From the NCBI GenBank assembly GCA_024336345.1, contig JANFOG010000006.1, positions 620,001 through 684,000 on the forward strand: a DNA stretch of 64,000 nucleotides, given 5' to 3'. The translations under genes and the position numbers were made by a program. The notes below the pieces were generated by a model. It had not been told where the DNA came from. It saw only the letters and a program-made list of their open reading frames with translations, and made no database searches. The first letter of the stretch is position 1. Every line of letters begins with the position of its first letter. Of this stretch, positions 12,021 through 22,000 are shown piece after piece. The stretch comes from Mariannaea sp. PMI_226. Its lineage: Eukaryota > Ascomycota > Sordariomycetes > Hypocreales > Nectriaceae.

Positions 12021-13433
12021 CTAGATCTTCTCCTCCTCAGCCCAGCCCAGTCTATAGCGGAAGCCCAGCTCCTCTAGTGTTAGAGCTGTGCATCCCATCT
12101 GCTCAAACTTCGCCTTTGCCGCTAGGAAGATGGCCCGCTGCCACATTAGTTCGTCGTCCCACCGCGGGGGCTCCTTCGCTGGCTGCTTCGTACTCATGAC
12201 CCAATCATGGAATTCATTAATGTAGTGACCGTCGTCTAGTGGCTTGAATACGTGCATCGCATCGCCTTCCTCTTGTAGCAGTTTGCGGTTCCACATTTCC
12301 ATCTCAGCCTTGGGCGGCAGCTTGATATTGTTGGACCACACGGCTGAGAAAGCGGCAGCCTGGCTTTCAGATAGAGGCCATGGAGCAGCCTTCATGTTGA
12401 GAGCTGGAAAGGCCAATGTCGGGTGCTGGATGGAGAATAAGTGCTGGTACAAACCGCTCACCCCTCGCCCAGTCGTGATGAACTTCTTCTTCAGGTCATC
12501 AGCAAGAAAAGGAAGGCTGTACAAGAATCCGGTGCAGAAGACGATGGCGTCAATGTTCGTCTCAACTCTACCATCCTTAAACCGAACTCCTCTTCCCTCA
12601 ATAAGGAATTCGTCAATCTCGGCTACTTCTTCGCATCCCGTATGGGCAAGCCTCTCCGCGGGGGTGGGATGCCGGACCGACATGAGAGCAGGTTTTCTGC
12701 ATTCCTGATTGATCTGGAGGGCGATGTCAAGACCTGATGGGCCATTGCCTACCACGACTACCTTTTTACTTGCGAACGGATGAGGAGTGCGGTACTGCTT
12801 AGAGTGAGTACAGATGCCTGGGTATGTATTGTTGAACTCCTTTAGGTTCTTGATATTTGGGATAAAGGGAGTCGAGTAGTGGCCATTAGCGACGACCACG
12901 GCATCGAACGTCTCCTTGGTGATGCTCCCAGTGACAGTAGATTCTGATTCCACTTCCCATTTATCGACACCATCTCGCGGGGTTAGTGAGACCAGGTTGA
13001 TTCTTTGGCAGAAGCGAACCAAGCCCCGCACTTCTTGAGCGTATTTAACAAGATAGTCCTGAATCATCGTCCGTTCAGGGAACAACCTAGCATCCTCGGG
13101 GAACTTCTGGCAAGAAAACCGCATGACGTCCAGAGGAATATTAGCATGCAAATTCTCGTACATAGGGGACGTGAACGTAGGAGCAACGTCTGCACGTAGG
13201 CGAATAGGCTGATCAGGTGGACAGAACGGGCTTTCTTGCGGCGCCGGACAAGAGGCCGAAGCGAGTCCCGTGTAGTTCCAGATACCACCAACTTGATCCT
13301 GCTGCTCAAATACAACAATGTCCTTAAAAGCATCCTGTGCTATGAGATATTTGGCAGCAGCTAGCCCCGCTGGACCAGCGCCGATTATGGCGACTTTCTT
13401 TACGTCGAAGGCGGCAGGTTGAAAAGAGCCCAT
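12021..13433 (-). CDS. Class B flavin-containing monooxygenase
   Basis: Single exon, 470 residues from MGSFQPAAF. It binds FAD through VAIIGAGPAGLAAAKYL near the N-terminus (about 13-29) followed by an acidic residue (VVFEQQ) and GGIWNYTG, and NADPH through VVVVGNGPSGLDIA (about 224-237). Between them the FMO fingerprint is present as YPGICTHSKQY (consensus FxGxxxHxxxY/F, here with Y for F). A late FCTGFLYSLPFL matches the FATGY-type motif. The family oxygenates soft nucleophiles or 2-oxo acids. A longer in-frame start at 13568 would add a hydrophobic 45-residue leader; I prefer 13433 because the FAD motif then sits at the usual distance from the N-terminus. It lies upstream of the Aro8-type gene in the same orientation and is divergent from the telomere-protein gene. 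Substrate unknown. Confidence 0.9.
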   Translation of the reverse strand: MGSFQPAAFDVKKVAIIGAGPAGLAAAKYLIAQDAFKDIVVFEQQDQVGGIWNYTGLASASCPAPQESPFCPPDQPIRLRADVAPTFTSPMYENLHANIPLDVMRFSCQKFPEDARLFPERTMIQDYLVKYAQEVRGLVRFCQRINLVSLTPRDGVDKWEVESESTVTGSITKETFDAVVVANGHYSTPFIPNIKNLKEFNNTYPGICTHSKQYRTPHPFASKKVVVVGNGPSGLDIALQINQECRKPALMSVRHPTPAERLAHTGCEEVAEIDEFLIEGRGVRFKDGRVETNIDAIVFCTGFLYSLPFLADDLKKKFITTGRGVSGLYQHLFSIQHPTLAFPALNMKAAPWPLSESQAAAFSAVWSNNIKLPPKAEMEMWNRKLLQEEGDAMHVFKPLDDGHYINEFHDWVMSTKQPAKEPPRWDDELMWQRAIFLAAKAKFEQMGCTALTLEELGFRYRLGWAEEEKI

Positions 13434-14011
13434 CGGAAGCGGATGTTGGATGTCCCGGGTATTGGAGGAGAGGGTAAGGACAGGAAGATAGAGAAGCAGA
13501 TGTAGAATGTACAAGGATTTATAGAGGCTGAGGTGGGCAAACAATCCTTCCCAGTTCTTATGCAGCAACTATTTTCACATCATATATATTTACAGGCAAA
13601 GGATTAGACTCATAACTCGGAAAGGCACCTCACAACTGCCGGCCGGGGCCGGGACCCGATCGCCCCGGCCCCGATACTTTCCCAAACATCCCGTCCGCAC
13701 CGCCTTCCATTTTAGGATATTCTGCCACTTTCGAGCTTCAAACGAGCTTGGACTCCAAGGGTAGGTACGTTTGATGCTTGCTTCCCAGCTTCAGCTCAAA
13801 CTGTAGCAAACAATCAATCAAAAACACACGTCATCGGCGCTATCACAAGGCGGCGACTGCCCTGAAGGGATGCGAGTAGCACCTTGGAGGAGTCACGTGT
13901 TCCTCCAGATCATCGCATGAGTCCTCTCTCGTCGCGCCACGCTCTATGACCAGACCTCGAAAGTTCCCCCTCCCGCGACCGCGCATCGCTGGTGCATAAT
14001 CACCACGAAAT
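13434..14011. promoter_or_regulatory. Divergent promoter between FMO and Cdc13-like gene
   Basis: 578 bp separating two outward-facing genes. It contains GTCACGTG (13892-13899) about 110 bp before the plus-strand start, and a GC-rich inverted repeat with a 10-bp perfect stem (13644-13653 with 13664-13673, 10-base loop). The flank nearer the FMO is AT-rich. Confidence 0.55.
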
Positions 14012-17000
14012 ATGCCCGATACCAATTTGCTCAATGAGGCGCTCCGCGCTGCTGAGCCTACCCCCATCTCCCAGCTTCACCCCGATCTCTCTGAACAGAA
14101 GTTGCGAATCGTCGATGGCGCCGTCACCATCACATGGCCTTTCAGTATAGTCACCAAATCAATCGCATTCATTGTCGCCGAGCGTGACTTCCGACTCCGA
14201 CGGGACAAAGGACAGGTTCGCATCAAGTTGCATGGTGCCGCGGCGAAGGCTTTCGCAGATGCTTCGGTAGGAGGTGGCGATGAGGTACGCCTCAGTTTGG
14301 ACGGCGTCAAGTGGGAGAAGAACGAAAGCAACACGCAACTCGCAGGGAGCACCTTGGAATGGCAGCTCGAATTTACCCATCGTCTTCTGCTCCTTATCCG
14401 AAGAGCCGATTCTACAACAGATGAAACAGTGATAGACATTGATGCGCCGGGCTTGGAAGCTAATACAGCAAACGATCAGGAAGATGGAGTTGCATCTGCT
14501 GACCATGCTCCCACACCTAATGTCGCGATATCTTTACAGGATTCACCAGATGATTCACTGCCCTCAAAGCGCCCTGCTTCATTATCCTTCGAGCCACAGG
14601 AATTTTCATCTCCTGCCTTCATCAAACGTGCTCGAGTTTCTTACGGTTCTTTGTTCGAAGGGGGCTTTGATATTTTCGACGAGGACATTGGCCGAAACAA
14701 CAAGAAAAAGAAGAAATCACGCTTTAGCCTACCTGCCAATGCTTGGAGATACAGCAGTCGATCGCCCAGCCCCGAAGCTGAGCAAGAGCAGGAGCCAGAA
14801 GGAGAGAAGGAGCACGAGTTGGAGGAGACAACCAATCAAACGGAAGTGGTCAACCCGGCGATGGACACCATTCAAAGGGCGCAAGATGTTTCTATGCCGA
14901 CGCCTTCGCGGCCCTCCATGGTTGACGAAGGATGCCAGACAGATGAAGTTGACTTCACTCCAATGAATAGTGTCCAGGTTTCAGCTGAATCCCGCCGCGA
15001 TCCTTTCTTATTTCCTTACGCATCTCCAACACCACTTCCGAGGACGAGGTCGGTCGAAGCTGCAAATGATGGTCTAGATCACTCTTTGCAGCTACAAGCA
15101 GCTCTGGTCGATGGTCACCACGCACAAAGTGAGCCGCCTACAGGCTATTTACGTCATTCTCTTACGCAAGACCATCATGGACTGTCATTTGACCTTGCAC
15201 ATGCACATACTACATCTTATCCGTCTCCAACCAACCCCTTCGCTGTATCCAGCAGTCAAGATATATTGCAGGGGGCTACCGGTGATTTTCATGCCCCAGA
15301 AGATTACCCAGCTTCATTTCTTGAAAACCCGCATCTTCCTGCTACTACGATCGAGTCACGTCCAGGCCCATCCCACAGCTCCTCTTATGAACCCGAAGAA
15401 CCTACGCAAGCCCAAGATGGCACCTCGTTTGGCCCTGGGCCTCATTTCTTTGGATCATACAATGCAACGTCCCAGGTTCGACAAAGTGCCTGGCCCACTG
15501 AGGCTTCGCCAACACCCTTCAGTGTTGCAATCGCTAGTGCCGATGCAAGCCACCCGGTAGAGATTCTTAGTTCTTCTCCTCAAAGAGAGCGCGCAGAAAG
15601 TGAAGAAATACCATCCTCGCCTTCCGAAAGAACCGGACTAATTTCTGTCCCCCCGCATGTCCGCCCTGAACAACCTATTAACACCAATCCGCTTGATGGG
15701 CTCGGGGAAGAGGACGAAGATGAGGAGGATGAAGAAGGGGCCAGCGAGGAGGAACATTACCAAGACGGTGGTGACCGACCTGGAGATGACTACGACTTGA
15801 GGAACTACGACCGCGCTCTCGATGACGATGACGAAGTTGATCAAAGTGAAGAAGATGTCGAATCCCATCCCGAGGACCCGGATGAGCAGATCATTAACCC
15901 AGAGGAAGAGGAAGAAGAAGAAGAAGAAGAAGAAGGAAACGATGGCGACGAAGACGAGGAAATGGAGAGTGATGAAGAAGCCGCTGCGATTGATTCACAG
16001 GCCGAAGAAGATGATGAGGTAGAAGGTCAAGAATATGGAGAATACGAAGGTGATGCTGAAGGCGAATACTACTCTGAAGAAGAGGGCTACGATGAGGATG
16101 GGGAGATGATGGAAGATGAGGATGAAGAGGAGGAAGACGAAGAAGACGAAGAGGAGGAAGAAGAGTATGAGGCCCCTCGTCGCCCAGCAGCGTCATCTCA
16201 GCCTGTCTTTATTAGCTTACTTTCCGATTCTGAGGACGAACCTGAAACGGCATCAGAGCCAGCAAATGCTCCAAAGGTCGATATGGAGGATAGCAATGAA
16301 AATGACGAAGCACTCGAGGAGCCCACCGCTTCAGCAAGTCCCCATGAACAGAAGACAGCCAGCGCCGTGGAGTCGGAGAATACAAAGCTAGAGAAGAAAG
16401 TCGATCGGCCAGGTCACTCACAGGAGGTTCAGAAACCTGGGCAACCCAAGGAGATGGTGCAGTTAGCTCAGCCCGGATTGGAGAAAACGGAAATCACCCG
16501 GGACGCCGAAGATCCGCAGCCAGCCACGAAAAACACAAACTCTTCAACCCAACTTGAGCAACCGAAGGAACTGGAGGAGACGGAGAAACAGACAACTGAT
16601 CCCGTCTCTACAGTAGAGGAACCTGCTACAGAACCTTCGGGGTCAAATGAGCTTCAGTTATCTCGCGACGACATGGGAACAACAATGCAAAACTCAGGAG
16701 AAGAGCCAGTGGCTGGAAATGCAGCATCATGTCCAGCCGATGAGATGGATATTGATGACAAGCCTTCGGAATCCTCAATGCCTCATAACACTGCCGAGGA
16801 TATCAACTCAGCCGAGCTGGCCTGTATCGATGATAATGAGAAAAGCACCGCAACTCGACGCCCGTTGGACGAACCTATTCAGGCCACGGAGCAAAGGATA
16901 GAAGATGATCAGCAAGATCGTGGTATTGAGTTGTCTGTGGTGGCCACAGAGTCTCCTGACAAAGAGGTGAATATTGGGTCCCCCACAATAGAGAAACAGG

Positions 17001-19033
17001 AGGGGAAAACCAATGAAGCTGGAGGCATTGAGCAGCCAGAAGGTGCTCACCCCACGACTGGGGAAGCTGTTACCCCAACTGAGGCCATGGATGTGGATGA
17101 ACCGAACGACGAGCGTGCGGAGAAACGTGAAGATTTAACCGCCACGGCCGATCAAGAGATTGCTGACACGATTGATGCGGTCAAGGAAGTTCGTGGTGTG
17201 ATTCTAGAGACGGCACCGACCAACATGGAAGTCGACCAGGGTGGCTTGAACCAGGTACCGACAGATGCGGGATCCCCAACTACCCCAGGAAATGGCGTCA
17301 AGCTATCGTCCATGACAAGCGCTCCCGCTCAGGAGATCGAGCCTATCCAAGAGGGAGCGGATCCGAGCATGGAGAAGCAGGGTCATGGGCATTTTGACAC
17401 TCTGGACGCCACGATGCACGATGCTTTACAGGCTGAGGTGATAGCCGAGTCTAGGCCGTTGCAGGCCGCAAACATGCCCGAAAAGGGCGACGGTGAGGCC
17501 GCAGGACATGCAGACGGGCCGCAACAGTTGGTGACGGGTGGCCAGATGTCGCCGCCCGCAACTCAGCTCACTCACACCCAGCCGCCATCGCAAGAAAATG
17601 GTGAGCCCACCCTCTCTCAAGAAACGTCAACGTTTGCAGACCAGGAACGCCTCGACCATCTGCCCACCCCCGTAGAGACACAAGTGGAAGATATGGCGGC
17701 GACAGCGGCGGCGGCGGAGATTGATCATTTCCCCGAAGAGCGCGATAATCAAGACAGCGAGGATGATCTAAGCCCCAGTGATCAGATCATGGCAGAAATT
17801 CTCCAACATTCCCCCATCAAGTACGACAAATTCGACGCCAGGTACCAACAAGATTCGCACCCTGTCGTTTCATCGACTGCAATCTCACCTAAGCCTCGGC
17901 CTGAGCTGACCGAGACGACACGCGATTTGGAGTCGAATGACAATGTGCCAAAAGCCGATGTTCTCAGCACCGTGAAGTCTTTGCGCAGCCGAGGCCACAG
18001 GTCGACCAAGTCGAAATCATCCGACATCTCACTGCCCGAGCCCAGCACCTCATTGGTCAAACCTCCATCGACGCCGAAACCGACCGGCCATGATGATGTC
18101 AAGATCAAGAGTAAGCTGGCAACCCTGCGCAAGAGAAGCGAAGAATCAGACCCCAGCATTTCATTAGCGAAAGCTTTGATCCATGCAGAAGGCAAAGGGA
18201 ATGAAGAAGGCGAAGCAGCGGGCAAAGTAGACAACAGCCCACCAGCCATGAAACTTCGTGTAGCACGGGGCAAGGCCGACCAGCAGCCTGACCCAAGCAT
18301 CGCACTGGCAAGGGGGATGCTAGCTGCTCAAACACAGCAGCAGCCACAGGCTCCAGTCACCCCTGAGCAGACACGTCCTCGCTCTCGTGGGATGGTAGCG
18401 ACAAAGAACACGCCGGGCACGGCTGCTTCGGCGGTACAATCCCCACAAGTGGCCGGGCCCTCGGGTGCCCCTGAGAACGAGACTGTGGGAGCCGTCAAGC
18501 TTCAGCTGCTCAAGAGCCTACGAACTGAGCTTCCGGATTTTCTGTCGCTTAAGGTACTCAGAAGCTCCATCAACCAGGCCACCGACATTTTAGCTTTGGC
18601 CACGACGACACCAGCGCAGGCACATCGACCCAAGCACGGGCCGAGAGATTATATGTTGACGTTGATACTCACGGATCCGTCTCTCGGACCCGCAGCCGTG
18701 GCCGTAGCACACATCTTCCGGCCCCACCAGTCATCCCTCCCGGTGGTTCACGCTGGCGATGTGGTGCTCCTTCGGAGGGTACAGGTGGTATCGATGAAGG
18801 GACGTGGCTTTGGCGTCCGAGCTAATGATGCTTCAGCATGGGCAGTGTTCGAAAAAACGGATAAGGAGATGCTTCCCCAGATCAGAGGGCCTCCAGTGGA
18901 GGTGACTGAGAATGAGGTCAAGTACGCGGAGGGATTACGACGATGGTTCAACTTGTTAGACGGCAAGGCTCACGAGAAGATGGAGAAGGCAAGCCGAAAG
19001 ACGATGGAGGCGGGCCAGGAAGATGTGAAATGA
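14012..19033 (+). CDS. Telomere-type OB-fold protein, Cdc13/POT1-like, acidic
   Basis: Single exon, 1673 residues. N-terminal 25-140 is folded and beta-rich (TWPFSIVTKSIAFIV...DEVRLSLDGVKW), OB-like. Residues about 150-1490 are disordered; 563-720 is an extreme Glu/Asp tract, followed by a SUMO-interaction-like VFISLLSDSEDE at 731. A 27-residue motif appears twice at 1368-1394 and 1414-1440. The C-terminal 1500-1640 matches the telomeric single-strand DNA-binding OB fold of POT1/Cdc13: DYMLTLILTDPS, then IFRPHQSSLPVVHAGDVVLLRRVQV and ASAWAVFE, ending in a charged helix. This fits the Pezizomycotina proteins annotated as 'telomeric single stranded DNA binding POT1/CDC13 domain'. A role at telomeres, possibly as the large CST subunit, is inference. 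POT1 itself is usually shorter with the OB fold at the N-terminus. Confidence 0.85.
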   Translation: MPDTNLLNEALRAAEPTPISQLHPDLSEQKLRIVDGAVTITWPFSIVTKSIAFIVAERDFRLRRDKGQVRIKLHGAAAKAFADASVGGGDEVRLSLDGVKWEKNESNTQLAGSTLEWQLEFTHRLLLLIRRADSTTDETVIDIDAPGLEANTANDQEDGVASADHAPTPNVAISLQDSPDDSLPSKRPASLSFEPQEFSSPAFIKRARVSYGSLFEGGFDIFDEDIGRNNKKKKKSRFSLPANAWRYSSRSPSPEAEQEQEPEGEKEHELEETTNQTEVVNPAMDTIQRAQDVSMPTPSRPSMVDEGCQTDEVDFTPMNSVQVSAESRRDPFLFPYASPTPLPRTRSVEAANDGLDHSLQLQAALVDGHHAQSEPPTGYLRHSLTQDHHGLSFDLAHAHTTSYPSPTNPFAVSSSQDILQGATGDFHAPEDYPASFLENPHLPATTIESRPGPSHSSSYEPEEPTQAQDGTSFGPGPHFFGSYNATSQVRQSAWPTEASPTPFSVAIASADASHPVEILSSSPQRERAESEEIPSSPSERTGLISVPPHVRPEQPINTNPLDGLGEEDEDEEDEEGASEEEHYQDGGDRPGDDYDLRNYDRALDDDDEVDQSEEDVESHPEDPDEQIINPEEEEEEEEEEEGNDGDEDEEMESDEEAAAIDSQAEEDDEVEGQEYGEYEGDAEGEYYSEEEGYDEDGEMMEDEDEEEEDEEDEEEEEEYEAPRRPAASSQPVFISLLSDSEDEPETASEPANAPKVDMEDSNENDEALEEPTASASPHEQKTASAVESENTKLEKKVDRPGHSQEVQKPGQPKEMVQLAQPGLEKTEITRDAEDPQPATKNTNSSTQLEQPKELEETEKQTTDPVSTVEEPATEPSGSNELQLSRDDMGTTMQNSGEEPVAGNAASCPADEMDIDDKPSESSMPHNTAEDINSAELACIDDNEKSTATRRPLDEPIQATEQRIEDDQQDRGIELSVVATESPDKEVNIGSPTIEKQEGKTNEAGGIEQPEGAHPTTGEAVTPTEAMDVDEPNDERAEKREDLTATADQEIADTIDAVKEVRGVILETAPTNMEVDQGGLNQVPTDAGSPTTPGNGVKLSSMTSAPAQEIEPIQEGADPSMEKQGHGHFDTLDATMHDALQAEVIAESRPLQAANMPEKGDGEAAGHADGPQQLVTGGQMSPPATQLTHTQPPSQENGEPTLSQETSTFADQERLDHLPTPVETQVEDMAATAAAAEIDHFPEERDNQDSEDDLSPSDQIMAEILQHSPIKYDKFDARYQQDSHPVVSSTAISPKPRPELTETTRDLESNDNVPKADVLSTVKSLRSRGHRSTKSKSSDISLPEPSTSLVKPPSTPKPTGHDDVKIKSKLATLRKRSEESDPSISLAKALIHAEGKGNEEGEAAGKVDNSPPAMKLRVARGKADQQPDPSIALARGMLAAQTQQQPQAPVTPEQTRPRSRGMVATKNTPGTAASAVQSPQVAGPSGAPENETVGAVKLQLLKSLRTELPDFLSLKVLRSSINQATDILALATTTPAQAHRPKHGPRDYMLTLILTDPSLGPAAVAVAHIFRPHQSSLPVVHAGDVVLLRRVQVVSMKGRGFGVRANDASAWAVFEKTDKEMLPQIRGPPVEVTENEVKYAEGLRRWFNLLDGKAHEKMEKASRKTMEAGQEDVK
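15700..16170 (+). repeat. Glu/Asp-rich low-complexity coding tract
   Basis: GAA/GAG/GAT-rich stretch inside the Cdc13-like gene, with a nearly pure GAA/GAG run at about 15901-15937. It encodes long runs of Glu and Asp. Such acidic tracts occur in chromatin and histone-handling proteins; slippage can change its length between strains. Confidence 0.9.
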
Positions 19034-22000
19034 TAGATTCTTTCGGTGTCCTGAGTCTGGCTTTGACATATTGCACACGAATGTTGCAAGTAACTGGGAT
19101 GAGGAGGTTACGCGCTGGTGCGGAAACTCTCACGTGTAATAATAATACTGAAGGAAAGGAAAGTTATGAGATGAAACAAGACACGCCTAAGTGTTTACAT
19201 GCATGGACGTTATGGGCCCATGTACTTTTTTGTATGGCAAATACTTTTTGCAGATAGACAAGACTATACACTATCTGTATTCTGAATAGTGAATACGTAC
19301 GTACGTGCCTGTGCATGCATGGAGGTTTGATAATATATCTCAAATGGAAATCATGCCTCTCCTCCCACTACACACCTCACATCTCACTTCCAGGACAATG
19401 GAGGACATCTCTTGAGACCCTGTTGTCAAGTGTGCTTATAATAAGCGCCAGCTCGCAGACTTCGGTTAAAAATAGTGCCTCGACTTTCATTCACTGGCTG
19501 CCTGACCTTGAACCCAAATCAGCCCTCACCGGTGACTTTTCGGGGACGGAGCTCCTGCGGGTGACTTTACGCGTTCGTCAGTTCGCCCTGAACACGCAGG
19601 GGACTGGACGAAACTCGGGAACCCCGGTCCAGGTGAGGAGAAGCTCGGAAAGGTGCCGACCTGGGAGCAAGCTCGGGGAAGCTGAGGACTTCGCGTATAC
19701 GGCGTTGGGCCAATCAGCTCGTTTATGCATGAAGGCTTGTTCCATAATTCAAGCTCCCCGAGACGTTTTTATGATAGGGAAAAAAGGGTCTGGAACAGCC
19801 ATTCGCTCGGGAGGTCTCAACTCGGTTCCTTTAGTCTTTTCTTTCTCACATGCATGCATCACGCATATGGTAGGCACACGCATTATATGCAACTGGGAGC
19901 TTTTCCCCGGGATGAATAAAACGCAGACAGGGGGATAACTCGGCAGTTGACATGTGAGGATTGGATGGATCACATGGACGAAGGGAAGTAGACAAGTACA
20001 ACGGAGGAGGAGGAGGAGGAGGAGGAGGGTGGGTTGAAGGTAGGATAGTCCAGCTGCAAGCCATGTGGCTCGGCCTTTTTCTTTTTACAACTAAGAGCAA
20101 CTTGGCAAAAGTCCTGCTGACGGGATTTTGACTTGATGGGGGATGGCCCTGATTTCGGATTCTGTGTGTAAAGAGAGGCAGCTCAAGCTCTCGGTGCATG
20201 GCGCATCATGCATGCGCTCTTGGACGGGGGTCGGTAAAACAAGAAGAGTCATGGTGGGAGAGGAGGGAGCTTGATAGCTCTCCGGAGTTTGTGACAGCTG
20301 AATGGGTTCGGGGGGAAGAGCTAGCTCCGGGAGAGCTACAAGAGCCGCAGGCAAGGGAGCAAAGCAAGCAAAGCAAGCAATGCTTGACATGTAGAAGAGG
20401 AGCCAGCCGGTATCGGCAGGGGACGTCATCTCACAATGGCACGTATAGCTAGTGTCAATGTACAATCTCTCTCGCTGACAAGTTTGTTGACTCCTTCGAG
20501 GCTGAACTACCGCGCCGACATCGATGGTCTGGGAAGCGAGCGATCTCGGCGTATAGCCTGGCCTGGATAAACGGAGGCTTGGAATTGCAGGGTCCTCGGC
20601 ATGAGGTACTGAACGGAGCTACGGCAAACAGCTAGTCCATCTGCGTAACTTCATAGCTGATGATACGTCTCTCTATGACTGTTACTCTTTACGTGGTAAG
20701 CACAATGACGGGGTTTTTCCCCATGTCAGGCATGTCAGGGGAGGAGTGGTTGAGGGGGGAGGGGGGGGAGGAGGGGAAGAGGCTAACGGCGATCCCACGC
20801 CTCTCGGCCCCAGACCGAGCTACTTTGTCTATTCAAAAGGCTATATCCTTGTGTGCGCGAGCGAGAAGGGTGTGAGCTCAGAGAGACCGTCTGAGTGGTT
20901 CCGTGCGTGTGGGGGGAGGGGAGAGGGAGGGAGGGATTCAGGTGTGGGTTGCCAGTGTGCGGCAGAATGAACTGATAGACATGAACAATAATCGTTGGAA
21001 ACTGAGTTTCAAGGGATTTCGTTGTCTGGAGATGGCTGATTACGGCCCCTTCGGGGTTCGGCAAGTTTTCTTTAGGAAAGTTATCTGATGCTCGGAGATG
21101 GGAGAGTATAACCGTGGTGATAGACAGGGGGGGGATATGAAACGAAGAAAGCGTACGAATAACATGGCACTATGTTTTCTTTGCTGAGGGTAAGGCTATC
21201 GAGTGAGCATATCATGATGACGAAACTAGTAAAGAAAAGAGGAGGAGAAGGGAGATGGAGATGCGAGGTTCGAGGCCCCGCGAACGGCCCGCACGTGTTG
21301 TTGGGTGGGAATGATGTGGGCAAAAGGCTTCATCTCTCCCCGAAATGGCCCGGGGAACCGGAGAAAGTTGGGAGGAGTGGGGATGAGTCAGCAGCTCTCG
21401 GGTAAGGGACCTTGGGGGAGCTGGATTGCAGAAAAAGTCATGTGAAAACGAAGTTGGGGAGCAGAGATCTGATGGAGAATTGGATAGGGGAAGATAAGAG
21501 GGTGCAAAGAGATTAGGTCAATTGATTTTTAAAGAATTGAAGTAAATAAACCGTTACGAATAATCATAGCATCAGTCAGTTTATTGTTCGATGCGTCTTG
21601 GTAGATAATCACGAATAAAGTAAGGGTAATCAGATATAGTAAAAAAACTGGTTCAGTGTTGCAGAGTGAATGATGTACTCTGCAGTAGGGGTGTACGGAA
21701 CAAAGAACAAATACATAATCAGGCATGATAATGCTATATATTAACGCATGGGGGGTTCATCGATACAAACGATGATTCTCAGGCCAGATCTCAACGAGCG
21801 CACACACTCCCTGTAATAGTATGGTACCGACCTACCTACAGCCTACAGTAGTGAGAGCCACATTCACAACATCAGATAACCACATACCATGTCATATCAT
21901 CTATGCAATACCACACTTCTTTTACATACATATTTGTCCATGCAGAAGGCACTGCGATTACTCATTTCTGCAGTACATCTCACCCGCTCAATGTTTATAG

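Noticed and set aside
19315..19938. 207-codon frame in the gene-free region
   Set aside because: Longest unassigned frame there, but no domain, signal peptide, coiled coil or intron context; it includes low-complexity AGCTCGG repeats. Expected by chance over several kb.
20003..20029. CRISPR-like or tandem array
   Set aside because: Simple GGA microsatellite without spacers in a eukaryotic genome.
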